A DNA stretch of 64,000 nucleotides, taken from contig JBGPHC010000001.1 in assembly GCA_041484195.1 (NCBI GenBank), forward strand, positions 1 to 64,000, in the 5' to 3' direction. Source of the stretch: PSRI01 sp041484195. Lineage in GTDB: Bacteria; Bacteroidota; Bacteroidia; Chitinophagales; Chitinophagaceae. Below the pieces are notes generated by a model. That model had not been told where the DNA came from and searched no databases. It was given only the letters and a program-made list of their open reading frames with translations. Of the stretch, positions 36,800-45,860 are shown piece by piece. Numbering within the stretch: position 1 is the stretch's first letter; each line of letters starts with the position of its first letter. Position numbers and translations under genes: made by a program.

Positions 36800-37846
36800 T
36801 TATTTCGACTCAATGGGCAATATTACTTTAGCTTCTACCATATTGCCCCCAATGTCCTTAATTTCAAATTTAGCTTTTTCCCCAAAGAGCAGGCTCAACC
36901 TGTCACGGGTGCTCTGCAATCCAAATCCATGGCTGCTTTTGCTACCATTCAAGTAACCACTATTGCGGATAATGATTTCGTGATGGTGTTCCGTAAAATC
37001 AGAAATGATCTTCACGGTGCCGCCGTTTATTTGTTTGCTGATACCATGCTTAATTGCATTTTCAACCAATGTTTGCAACATCATCGGTGGAATCGGCTGA
37101 TCAAGGGTATCTTCGTCAATCTCAAAATCCACCTTCAGTCTTTCTTCAAAACGCATTTGTTCCAGTGCCAGGTAATCCTTCACTATATTCAATTCCTTTT
37201 CCAGTGACACCGTTTCCAGCATCTCGGCCTGCATGCTGCTCCTCAAAATATTGCTCAATTCGGTAATGGCGTTTCTGGCCCTTATAGGATTTTCGTCCAC
37301 CAGCGCCCTGATACTATTGAGGGAATTAAAAATAAAATGTGGATTGATATGAGACTTGATGGTTTTCAGTTCCAACTCCTTCACCAATGATTGTAGTCTC
37401 AAAGTGTCCACTTCCTGTCTCCTGATTTTCTGAAAATAATGGTAAGCGTAATAGATCAGCACCCAAAGCATAAGGAAAGAAGTGTTGTCAATGCTACGGA
37501 ATAAGAGACGGTTGAGAAAGGGCACTTTCTTGTCGTTCTCAGACAAGCTCAGGATTTCAGTCAATGATAAGAGCAGGAAGGTAAATATGAAACTGGTGAT
37601 CACCAGGCATACAAATAAGCGGGGAACCACTTTTTCCATCGGCAGCGAGAGCCAGTTTCTACGTAGAATTATAAGACGAAGGCTATGCGTAGCGGCGATA
37701 CCGAGTGCCACTAAAAGAATGAGTTTGAAAATTAATTTTTCTGAAATGGGATAACCATAGGTGTAAGCAAAGAAAAGGCTGACCAATGCAAACACAAACC
37801 AGCCGCAAAGCTGGTACCACCAGTATTTTGAGATCTTTGGCAACAT
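36800..37846 (-). CDS. LytS-like sensor histidine kinase
   Basis: A 348-residue membrane kinase. Four membrane segments fill the first ~150 residues (for example YWWYQLCGWFVFALVSLFFA). The His_kinase domain has the phospho-His in LKTIKSHINPHFIFNSLNSI, followed by an ATPase domain (LVENAIKHGISKQINGGTVK, SSHGFGLQSTRDRLSLLFG). This short type has no periplasmic sensor domain, so the signal may be sensed in the membrane. It is upstream of its LytTR partner with a 127-base gap. Confidence 0.9.
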   Translation of the reverse strand: MLPKISKYWWYQLCGWFVFALVSLFFAYTYGYPISEKLIFKLILLVALGIAATHSLRLIILRRNWLSLPMEKVVPRLFVCLVITSFIFTFLLLSLTEILSLSENDKKVPFLNRLLFRSIDNTSFLMLWVLIYYAYHYFQKIRRQEVDTLRLQSLVKELELKTIKSHINPHFIFNSLNSIRALVDENPIRARNAITELSNILRSSMQAEMLETVSLEKELNIVKDYLALEQMRFEERLKVDFEIDEDTLDQPIPPMMLQTLVENAIKHGISKQINGGTVKIISDFTEHHHEIIIRNSGYLNGSKSSHGFGLQSTRDRLSLLFGEKAKFEIKDIGGNMVEAKVILPIESK

Positions 37847-38060
37847 GCCTCAAATCTAAACAATTCCTCATCTCATCAAAATTTTGATTGTATTAGTGGT
37901 GAAATACGTACCCTAACGGTGAAGGCTTCTGGTAACTATTGTATAACTATTTCAGAATCAATATCTTTTGAGTCTACTACGATTAATTCAATCCAAAAAA
38001 AATGGTTGAAGTCCTTCCATGCAGAAAATCCTAATTTTACGCCTTTAATTTGGAGATATC

Positions 38061-39992
38061 ATGGATATTAAACCCGGGCCACTCCTGAGCCAGATCGACA
38101 GTTCCGCCGACCTCAAACAATTAAGCCGTGAGCAGTTGCACCAGGTGAGTGATGAATTGCGTCAATATATCATCGACGTGGTAAGCGTACATGGAGGCCA
38201 TTTTGCGGCAAGCCTGGGTGTGGTAGAATTGACCGTCGCCCTTCATTATGTTTTCAATACTCCTTATGATCAGTTGGTATGGGATGTAGGCCATCAGGCC
38301 TATGGTCATAAAATTTTAAGCGGCCGCCGCGACAATTTTGTTACCAATCGGAAATATAAAGGTATCAGTGGATTCCCCAAGAGGTCTGAAAGTGAATTCG
38401 ACAGTTTTGGAGTAGGTCATTCTTCTACTTCCATTTCGGCCGCATTGGGCATGGCGATGGCTGCAAAATATAAGGGTGAGACCGACCGAAAGGCCGTAGC
38501 CATCATCGGTGATGGAGCCCTGGCCGCCGGTATTGCCTTTGAAGGCATGAACCACGCGGGTGTGGCCGACACAGATCTGCTGATTATTTTGAACGACAAT
38601 TGCATGAGCATTGATCCCAATGTGGGAGCTCTCAAGGAATATCTTACTGACATTACCACATCGCATACCTACAATAAGCTTAAAGACGAAATCTGGAACG
38701 CGCTGGGTAAGCTGCCCGTTGGCAAGAGATTTACCCGCGACATGGTAAGCAAGCTGGAACACAGTATTAAAGGTTTTGTGAACAAGAGCAGCAACCTCTT
38801 CGAATCTTTGAACCTCAGGTATTTTGGTCCGATAGACGGACACAATATCACCAAACTGGTTGACACCATGCAGGACCTGAAAAATATGCCGGGCCCCAAA
38901 CTATTGCATATACTCACGGTGAAGGGTAAAGGATATTCGCTGGCTGAAAAAGACCAGACCCGCTGGCATGCTCCCGGTTTGTTTGACAAGATCACAGGAG
39001 AAATTTATAAGAAGAAATTTGAAACTCCTCAACCTCCGAAATACCAGGATGTTTTTGGCCATACCATCTTGGAACTGGCTGAAAAAAATGAAAAGATATT
39101 CGGAATAACTCCTGCAATGCCCAGCGGCTCCTCCCTCAAATTCATGATGGATAAAATGCCTGACCGGGCTTTTGACGTGGGCATATGCGAACAACATGCC
39201 GTATCTCTAAGCGCAGGCATGGCCACCCAGGGCCTGAAGGTATTTTGCAATATCTACTCCACCTTCATGCAAAGGGCTTACGACCAGGTGATTCATGACG
39301 TCGCCATTCAGGACCTGCCGATTATTTTTTGCCTGGACAGGGCCGGACTCGTGGGAGAAGACGGACCCACCCATCATGGCGCTTACGATATCGCCTACAT
39401 GCGTTGTATTCCAAACATGATCGTGAGCGCGCCCATGAACGAAGCCGAGCTGCGCAACCTCATGTACACCGCCCAACTGGAATCTACCCAACATCCCATT
39501 GCCATACGCTACCCACGTGGTGAAGGCGTAATGCCGGAGTGGAAGACCGCATTCCAGGAAATTCCTATTGGAAAGGGACGCAAACTCAGAGAGGGCCATG
39601 ATATCGTCATTCTTTCTTTGGGACATCCTGGAAATTTCGCGGCTTCCGCAATCCGAGATCTCAAATCTGATGGCTTGTCGCCTGCTCATTACGATATGCG
39701 ATTCGTTAAACCGCTCGATGAAGAATTGCTCCATGAAGTATTCAGCAAATTTGATAAGATCATTACAGTGGAAGACGGAACCGTGGTGGGCGGGTTTGGA
39801 TCGGCTGTTCTGGAATTCATGGCGAAGCATAATTACAGTGCAACTGTGAAAATCATGGGCATACCGGATCGTATAGTTGAACATGGCAGCCCCAGACAAT
39901 TGTATGCCGAATGTTATTTTGACGCGGAATCAATTGCAGGTACTGTCAGACAAATGATGCAGGACAAGATCAAAATAAACCTGATGTCCTGA
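38061..39992 (+). CDS. dxs: 1-deoxy-D-xylulose-5-phosphate synthase
   Basis: DXS makes DXP from pyruvate and glyceraldehyde-3-phosphate, the entry of the MEP isoprenoid pathway. The 643-residue thiamine-diphosphate enzyme has the N-terminal motif YDQLVWDVGHQAYGHKIL, the TPP site IIGDGALAAGIAFEGMNHAG with Asn in ILNDNCMSIDPN, and the transketolase-like middle domain DRAGLVGEDGPTHHGAYD. The gene stands alone. Its product feeds the polyprenyl donors used by enzymes such as the GGGP synthase at 24091. Confidence 0.95.
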   Translation: MDIKPGPLLSQIDSSADLKQLSREQLHQVSDELRQYIIDVVSVHGGHFAASLGVVELTVALHYVFNTPYDQLVWDVGHQAYGHKILSGRRDNFVTNRKYKGISGFPKRSESEFDSFGVGHSSTSISAALGMAMAAKYKGETDRKAVAIIGDGALAAGIAFEGMNHAGVADTDLLIILNDNCMSIDPNVGALKEYLTDITTSHTYNKLKDEIWNALGKLPVGKRFTRDMVSKLEHSIKGFVNKSSNLFESLNLRYFGPIDGHNITKLVDTMQDLKNMPGPKLLHILTVKGKGYSLAEKDQTRWHAPGLFDKITGEIYKKKFETPQPPKYQDVFGHTILELAEKNEKIFGITPAMPSGSSLKFMMDKMPDRAFDVGICEQHAVSLSAGMATQGLKVFCNIYSTFMQRAYDQVIHDVAIQDLPIIFCLDRAGLVGEDGPTHHGAYDIAYMRCIPNMIVSAPMNEAELRNLMYTAQLESTQHPIAIRYPRGEGVMPEWKTAFQEIPIGKGRKLREGHDIVILSLGHPGNFAASAIRDLKSDGLSPAHYDMRFVKPLDEELLHEVFSKFDKIITVEDGTVVGGFGSAVLEFMAKHNYSATVKIMGIPDRIVEHGSPRQLYAECYFDAESIAGTVRQMMQDKIKINLMS

Positions 39993-40142
39993 TCAGTCGA
40001 TCAAAGTTCCATTCAAGAATTGCCACCAGGTTGACTATTTCCTTTCTGCAAATACTTTTCTTTCCAGATTTTTCATTCGGACTGAAGAGGAAACCCATAT
40101 ACCATAAAGATTGGTTTTAGTCTGTGAACAGAGAAGGCCGCC

Positions 40143-40187
40143 TAACTTAAGTTATATTGATTAGCTCCATTGGCTGTGCTAGATTTG
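40143..40187 (+). promoter_or_regulatory. Promoter with palindromic operator before the propeller kinase gene
   Basis: Perfect 12-bp palindrome TAACTTAAGTTA (40143-40154) followed by TATTG (40155-40159), a 20-base spacer and a perfect -7 box TAGATTTG (40180-40187). The stretch 40136-40160 matches 47204-47228 at 23 of 25 positions. The kinase start codon is about 120 bases downstream. Confidence 0.7.
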
Positions 40188-40215
40188 GATTCGATGTTTG
40201 AATAACCATCCAACC

Positions 40216-40286
40216 TTGCCGGTCCTTCCATTTCCGGCAATCTATATATACATTACTATAGCTGGACTGTCATCAAATGTATATAT
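40216..40286 (+). other. Two hairpins in the 5' UTR of the propeller kinase gene
   Basis: TTGCCGG/CCGGCAA (40216-40240) is followed by a perfect 11-bp inverted repeat ATATATACATT/AATGTATATAT (40244-40286), ending about 20 bases before the ATG. They could control translation or mRNA life. Confidence 0.5.
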
Positions 40287-40305
40287 TTAGTAAGGTAAGC
40301 TCAAT

Positions 40306-43300
40306 ATGCCCAAACCTGCCGTCATATTTGTACTCCTCCTTCTCCAGGTTGCTCTGCCAAAAGATTTTTTCGGTCAGAATTTCAACCCAAGGTATAATTT
40401 CAAACAACTCAATACGCAAAATGGCCTTGCCCAAAATGTAGTCTATCATTTCCTGCACGACAGTCATGGTTATGTGTGGCTGGGCACCCGAAATGGACTC
40501 ACGCGCTTTGATGGAGCGAGGACGGCAAATTTCAGAAATATTGGGAATGACGCGAAATCGATTTCGAATAATTTCATTACCCGGATATTGGAAGATTCAA
40601 ACCAGCAGGTATGGATTGGCAATGGCAACGGAATTGACCTGTACAATAGAAGAGATAATAATTTCACTCATTTTGCCATGGCCATGGCCGATGGTAAAAC
40701 CAGGGACGCATTCACCGTGCCACTCGGATTCACCAAACCTCATGAATTATGGATTATTGAAACAGAATCCAAATCCATCAGGATATTCAATACTCTCACC
40801 AGGACTTCTGAAATCCTCGCTCACACAGAAGCGGTTGATGGAGTCCTTTGGTTAGATAAAGCCACTCAAACCGTGCATATATGGACCTACCTGAGTGTAG
40901 GTACTCGGCACTATGTTTTCAGAGACCGTCAACTGATCAGGCAGGACCAATTCTTTTCAAAAAATGAAGAGGCGCCGAAGGAGGATCCTCTCCAGATTTT
41001 TCATGTGTTTCCCGAAAACGATACCGCTATCTGGCTTTCCACCACCGTGGGACTTTGCGCTCTCAACCCCAAAACAGGTCGTTACAACTTATACAATAAG
41101 TATGGCACTGAACCAGTAGTCCAGCTGAGGCATGCAGCGCTTTCTCCACAGGGATTGCTTTGGATCGGCACGGGTGGAAGCGGAATCTACACATTCGATA
41201 TGAAGAGCCGGAAGTTTGTGGATCATTTCAAAAGCTCTCCATTGGATCCTTTCAGCATTTGCAGCGACAATATGGTATCGCTGTATTTTGATCATTCAGG
41301 AAATATCTGGTGCGGCAGTTACGGAAACGGTGTGAGTTACACCAATGTGGGTACCAATTTCTTTTCAAAATTTCTTTCTAAAGATGAAACCGCTAAATGG
41401 AAAGTGAATAATGGAATTCAGTGGATAGGATCAGATCAGTATAGGAATATCTGGTGCATATTAAAAGACGTTCAGGGCTTATGGCTATTGGATACTTCTC
41501 TCAACATTCAGGAACATCGCCAACCAGCTTTGCCTGGCAGCCGGAATTTTGTAGGATCAATTTACCAGTTATTATTTGATTCAAATCATACCGCATGGTG
41601 CATGACTGACCGTGGCCTCTTTAATTATAACACTATCACCAATCAAATGAGGCAGGTGCCATACCGGCCCTTGTCAGATCAATTATTTGGCAGTAACTGG
41701 ACGGTCAATATGATTCGCTTGCATGATGGTTCGCTTTTATTCTCAACATTCGCAGGGCTGTATCGCATGCATCGCGAAAATGGAAATTGGATCGTAGCGC
41801 CATTCAGCGAATTAAACAGGCTTCCCTTTATCAGTTTCGATTTCATTTATGAGGACAGCCGAAAAAATATTTATGTGAAGGACAAGGCCAGTAACCTATA
41901 TGTGCTAGCACGGGCGGATACGCTTATGGGCTACAAGCTCTTCAAGACAATTGATCTGTCTTACGATGTGGGTCAGTTTGTGGAAAACAGTGCCAGAAAT
42001 ATTATTTATCTCTCCACTAACAATGGCTTATTTACCATTGGGCTACCGGACTGGAAACTGCGGGAATACCCAATCGACAGGACAATGCCATTTTCGAATA
42101 TCAGTGGCATGTTCATCAACAGAAATAAACTGTGGATCTCAGGAGATAACGGATTGTATTGTTATGATACCCTCAGAAGAGAAGGCCGCAGGTACACCGT
42201 TGAAGATGGTTTACCGGCAGACGAATTCATTCAATCGGCCCTGCTTCAGACTCCGGCGGGGAAATTCATTGCCGGAACTACCAATGGTCTTGTATCCTTC
42301 GATCCTGGTAAACAGGAAGACACTATCTATCCACCCCTGGCCCAACTCGTGAAAATCTATATCAACGATACGCCGGCAACCAGGGTGGCCAATCCGCAAG
42401 AGGTGTCGTCCATCAATCTCTCCTACCGCCAGAATACTTTTTCTTTCGATTTTTCACCCATCGCCTATCAGCATGCGCTGGAATGCAGCTTTGCCTATAA
42501 GTTGGATAATTATGACGAGAACTGGATCAGGACTAAAGAGCGGTTTACCCGCTATTCCAAGATTCCTCCCGGAAAATATGTATTTCGGCTAAGGGTAATT
42601 GAAACCAATGGCACAGTAAGTCCTTTTGAAACAAGCCTTGCATTAATCATTTCCAAGGCTTTCTGGCAAACTGTATGGTTCAGGATTGCCGTTATCCTCG
42701 CCCTTATATTAATAGGATGGATTCTGGTGAAGGCATACCTGGCAAACAGAATCAGGCAACACCGCGTGGAGTTTGAAAAGCAGCAGGCCATTGAAAAAGA
42801 GCGAACCCGTATAGCCACGGATATGCACGATGACCTCGGAGCCGGCCTTTCCAGGATCAAGTTCCTCAGCGAAACCATCGGGCTCAAGAAACAACAGAAT
42901 CAATCGGTGGCAGAAGATATTGCATCAATCAGAAAATATTCAAATGAAATGATTTCCAAAATGGGTGAGATCGTTTGGGCCTTGAATGAGAAGAACGATT
43001 CATTGAGTGATCTCCTTGCATATACCCGGGCTTATGCAGCCGAGTACCTGACTCAAAGCGGTCTGCGTTGCAATTTTTCATCGCCTGAAACTTTTCCAAC
43101 CAGTTTTGTGAGCGGAGAGCTCCGTCGCAACGTGTACCTCGCAGTCAAAGAGGCCCTGCATAATATCGTAAAACATTCCCAGGCCGGTTCCGTAGATATA
43201 ACAATGAAGATTAATCATAAACTGGAAATAATTATCCATGATGATGGCATAGGCTATGACCCCTTCAATATGCGGCCATTTGCAAATGGCCTGGCCAATA

Positions 43301-43392
43301 TGGAAAGAAGGATGAAAGAAATAGGTGGGAGTTTCAGCATCAGGAAAGACAATGGCACAACTGTGATCCTGGCTGCTCCAATACCCTCATAA
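40306..43392 (+). CDS. Two-component sensor: beta-propeller histidine kinase (HisKA_3)
   Basis: A 1028-residue sensor. It has a signal peptide (MPKPAVIFVLLLLQVALPKD, cleavage near FGQ) and about 700 periplasmic residues of Reg_prop repeats forming beta-propellers (HDSHGYVWLGTRNGLTRFDG, SGNIWCGSYGNGVSY, NKLWISGDNGLYCYD). A Y_Y_Y domain (about 705-790), a membrane helix near 800, a HisKA_3 dimerisation helix with the phospho-His in RIATDMHDDLGAGLSRIKFL and an HATPase domain (VKEALHNIVKHSQA, IIHDDGIGYDP) follow. It has no receiver or AraC domain, so it needs a separate LuxR-type partner; the regulator at 47263, sharing the same promoter motif, is the best candidate. Confidence 0.92.
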   Translation: MPKPAVIFVLLLLQVALPKDFFGQNFNPRYNFKQLNTQNGLAQNVVYHFLHDSHGYVWLGTRNGLTRFDGARTANFRNIGNDAKSISNNFITRILEDSNQQVWIGNGNGIDLYNRRDNNFTHFAMAMADGKTRDAFTVPLGFTKPHELWIIETESKSIRIFNTLTRTSEILAHTEAVDGVLWLDKATQTVHIWTYLSVGTRHYVFRDRQLIRQDQFFSKNEEAPKEDPLQIFHVFPENDTAIWLSTTVGLCALNPKTGRYNLYNKYGTEPVVQLRHAALSPQGLLWIGTGGSGIYTFDMKSRKFVDHFKSSPLDPFSICSDNMVSLYFDHSGNIWCGSYGNGVSYTNVGTNFFSKFLSKDETAKWKVNNGIQWIGSDQYRNIWCILKDVQGLWLLDTSLNIQEHRQPALPGSRNFVGSIYQLLFDSNHTAWCMTDRGLFNYNTITNQMRQVPYRPLSDQLFGSNWTVNMIRLHDGSLLFSTFAGLYRMHRENGNWIVAPFSELNRLPFISFDFIYEDSRKNIYVKDKASNLYVLARADTLMGYKLFKTIDLSYDVGQFVENSARNIIYLSTNNGLFTIGLPDWKLREYPIDRTMPFSNISGMFINRNKLWISGDNGLYCYDTLRREGRRYTVEDGLPADEFIQSALLQTPAGKFIAGTTNGLVSFDPGKQEDTIYPPLAQLVKIYINDTPATRVANPQEVSSINLSYRQNTFSFDFSPIAYQHALECSFAYKLDNYDENWIRTKERFTRYSKIPPGKYVFRLRVIETNGTVSPFETSLALIISKAFWQTVWFRIAVILALILIGWILVKAYLANRIRQHRVEFEKQQAIEKERTRIATDMHDDLGAGLSRIKFLSETIGLKKQQNQSVAEDIASIRKYSNEMISKMGEIVWALNEKNDSLSDLLAYTRAYAAEYLTQSGLRCNFSSPETFPTSFVSGELRRNVYLAVKEALHNIVKHSQAGSVDITMKINHKLEIIIHDDGIGYDPFNMRPFANGLANMERRMKEIGGSFSIRKDNGTTVILAAPIPS

Positions 43393-43417
43393 AGTTGAGG
43401 AATATTTCTTCGCCGTG

Positions 43418-43440
43418 GGTCGTGCGGGCACGAACCATTC
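43418..43440. repeat. Hairpin repeat, copy 1
   Basis: Imperfect hairpin GGTCGTGCGGGCACGAACC followed by ATTCCAA. Its right part, GCACG.ACCATT.CAA, matches the copy at 43628. Confidence 0.5.
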
Positions 43441-43450
43441 CAAATCACTT

Positions 43451-43470
43451 CCCTCCTGGTGCGTATTCAG
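43451..43470. repeat. Hairpin repeat, half copy
   Basis: CCCTCCTGGTGCGTATTCAG matches the left flank and left arm of the copy at 43628 (CCCCTTGGTGCGTGTCTG) but lacks the right arm. Confidence 0.4.
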
Positions 43471-43627
43471 TATGGCCTATTCCCGCTCTCAAATTTATCA
43501 AAATAGAAGATGATTATTCAAAATACCCAGCCAACAAGTATTGACATTCCTCCTAAGAAATTCTTACTGTAAAGGGGGGCACAAGCTTCGGCCGGTTTAC
43601 TGCAATGCATAAATGAAGTTCCCCCTT

Positions 43628-43647
43628 GGTGCGTGTCTGCACGCACC
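43628..43647. repeat. Hairpin repeat, copy 2
   Basis: Perfect stem GGTGCGTG/CACGCACC with loop TCTG (extendable by one T-A pair). It has no T-run and so resembles a REP-like interspersed repeat rather than a terminator. Confidence 0.6.
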
Positions 43648-44145
43648 ATTACAATGAGTTTGCTGGCGTTGACCTACTTCCCAATACAGAATATTCTTTG
43701 CCGCATCTGGCGTGGGTTTGAGAGGAATTAGCGACGGATTAGTGACAAGGTTTTCTCGTTATTCCAGCGCCCTTTCGAATTATTCGATGCAATCAGAAAT
43801 TATATAAGTATCTCTTATAGCTATTGTGAAGGCTCGGCATGATAAATCCACTAAAGTTATCAGGCACAGAGAACTACTCATGCCATAATTTTCCATGAGA
43901 CATTTTACAATGAAAATTAAATGAAAAACTGGTAATTTATGAGTCTTATTTTCCAAAAAAAATCACGTTTCTAAAAAGCCCGAGTCGTTCGACCGGCATT
44001 ATACAAGCGATGCATCAACATCCGTTCCGAAACACTCTCGCTAGAATTCGTTTTTTAGAAAATACTAGCGACAGCTAGGGGCTAGCATTCAAAAGAAGCA
44101 AACATACTCGCGCAAGCGGGGGGCTTTGTTGAGAGCATAAAGATT

Positions 44146-44616
44146 TCATTGAACTAAACTTACAATATCTAACTTTTCAGCTTGTTCCATTGCTTTTTCT
44201 ATATCGGCTTTTGTGCCTATATAATACAATGAATACTCGACTGTTTGTTTCCCTTCATAGTCTTTATTTGCATTACCATTTGCACCTATAAGACCTACTA
44301 TTACGTTTGGAGGTATTTTATTAAATTCTGCATAGGAGGGTATTTTATTATTAGGATTTGCTTGCTCAAAATAATATTCTGTAAACTCTCTTAGTCCATA
44401 ATTACCTTTAAATTGAGTTTTTAAAATGCCATCTGGTGGTATTTCATAAATACGTTTCCCATCTTTGTATTTAGCCGGGACACCATTTTCTTGGTTATAT
44501 ATAATTACAATATAACCACTATAATTTTTAGGCAATATAAGCACTTCTTTATCGCCGCTATTACAGCTGTATAACATTAAAGACATTATCAATGATATGA
44601 ACATGGCTATTTTCAT
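44146..44616 (-). CDS. Lipoprotein overlapping the RHS gene end
   Basis: A 156-residue predicted lipoprotein: signal peptide [18 protein letters not shown] with the lipobox Cys near position 18. The start of the mature part, [20 protein letters not shown], resembles DUF6843-type proteins, with a following [11 protein letters not shown]. Its start codon overlaps the stop of the RHS C-terminal frame by four bases, so it was the next gene in the same operon. In polymorphic toxin systems this position often holds the immunity gene; there is no further evidence for that here. The local AT content is clearly higher than in neighbouring housekeeping genes. Confidence 0.7.
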   Translation of the reverse strand: MKIAMFISLIMSLMLYSCNSGDKEVLILPKNYSGYIVIIYNQENGVPAKYKDGKRIYEIPPDGILKTQFKGNYGLREFTEYYFEQANPNNKIPSYAEFNKIPPNVIVGLIGANGNANKDYEGKQTVEYSLYYIGTKADIEKAMEQAEKLDIVSLVQ

Positions 44617-45623
44617 TTCTTATTAAATTCAGCTTGTACTTTTTTATTCCATTCGGCAACAGTATAAGCTTTGTCACCTTGTTTTACGCCTGTGAAATTT
44701 CCTTTAGCATCAAAGGTTACAACGATATTTACTGAGAAAAGATTTTCTTTATTATCTCCGTACAAATCCGTTATTCCTTCATCTTCTTTTTTCGCACCCA
44801 AAAAAAGTTGTATCTTACCTGACTGGTCTGTAATGAACGCCTCAGTACTTGGAAATTTGTCCCCCGTAAATAAACCGGAGATGGTTAAGGTTCCTTTCTT
44901 GTCATCTTCTTTAAAATTTAAACCTGCATGTACATCTAACGCAGGTGTAACAGCTTGTGGAGTTATCGGATCTTTTCCTGAATGACTAAAATCCAGAGAA
45001 ATATTACCATCTGATATCTTTTGATTAGTAATAGAAGCAGTAGGCTTCCCAACATCTACTTTAGGAGGTAGGTATCCTGGCATTCCAGAAACACCAGTTC
45101 CAAAAAATACTGTAGGGTCACTCTTTGCATCTGGTTTTGTAATTGTTCCTTTTGCCGGATCTACTGTGGATGTTGAGCGAACTCTGGAGCTCGCTACACT
45201 TGGATTAGTTGATGTAGATGCTCCACGCCCATCACCTCTAAATAAACCGCCTCCTGTTGTTGACGTAGAAATAAAAGAGCGAATATGAACCGGCCAAGGA
45301 AACTTACCATCAGGGTCAAAAAACTTAATCGGATTATTTAGACAGTAATTGTAAGGAGATAACCAAACTGATTTATCAGCCTTGGGATCATTGCTCCACC
45401 ATCTTGCAATTTGCGGATCAAAATTTCTTGCAGCAAAATCGTAAAGCTCTAAGCCGCTTCCGTCACTGAACTCTTTGCTCTGCATTTCCTTCCCACCGAA
45501 CTTATACTTATTCTCAACGTAATTAGTCTTCAACGCCTTCGAACTGATCCCCGCCATGGTAAGTCCAAATGGATAATAATGCGTTTCTTCCAGCAGTGGC
45601 CCCCTTATATGAGTTACCTGCAA
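44613..45623 (-). pseudogene. RHS repeat-associated core protein, C-terminal fragment
   Basis: Open frame of 336 codons continuing the frame at 45614-46816 after a frameshift. It begins within the RHS core ([20 protein letters not shown], then [20 protein letters not shown] and the end signature [20 protein letters not shown]). About 215 variable residues follow, with a C-terminal piece [23 protein letters not shown] proteins carry a conserved shell and a swapped C-terminal tip that is often a toxin; I do not recognise this tip. The frame has no good ATG before the core, because a 29-bp palindromic insertion at 45636 split it from its N-terminal part. Confidence 0.8.
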
Positions 45624-45635
45624 ATTATCAAAGAA

Positions 45636-45664
45636 CCTGCCTGCACTGCGTTTCGGCAGGCAGG
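45636..45664 (-). repeat. Palindromic element in RHS, 29 bp, frameshifting
   Basis: On the coding strand it starts CCTGCCTGCCGAA and ends GCAGGCAGG. It lies between the codon GTG of SPIDV and TTC of FFDNLQ. Its 29-base length shifts the frame. Arms CCTGCCTGC/GCAGGCAGG are exact inverted repeats. Confidence 0.75.
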
Positions 45665-45830
45665 CACATCAATCGGACTTTCGTTCGACAGATATAGATA
45701 AATATAACCATTTGAGTTCATTACAATATTACCCTGCGCCATTTGAATAGCCGGGGCATCTGCAGACATATTTACCTGGCGGTTACCACTGCTGCTGGCC
45801 ACCATGTGAAACTGTTCATCAAAGAGGATC

Positions 45831-45860
45831 CCTGCCTGCGCCGAAGCTTCGGCAGGCAGG
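45831..45860 (-). repeat. Palindromic element in RHS, 30 bp, in frame
   Basis: Shares the start CCTGCCTGCCGAA and end GCAGGCAGG with the element at 45636 and has the 14-bp perfect palindrome GCCGAAGCTTCGGC at its centre. Removing 30 bases turns AYLNCLPAEASAQAGILF into AYLNWILFDEQF, a sequence typical of RHS cores. The insertion added ten codons without breaking the frame. Confidence 0.75.

Larger units (their letters stand above)
43393..44145. other. Repeat-bearing intergenic region
   Basis: About 750 bases with no gene. It contains two related hairpin repeats and one half copy (43418-43437, 43628-43647 and 43458-43464) and otherwise low-information sequence. The region lies between the sensor kinase and the RHS relic island. 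Confidence 0.5.

Noticed and set aside
39207..39899. 230-codon open frame antisense to dxs
   Set aside because: Complete overlap with dxs and no recognisable protein features.
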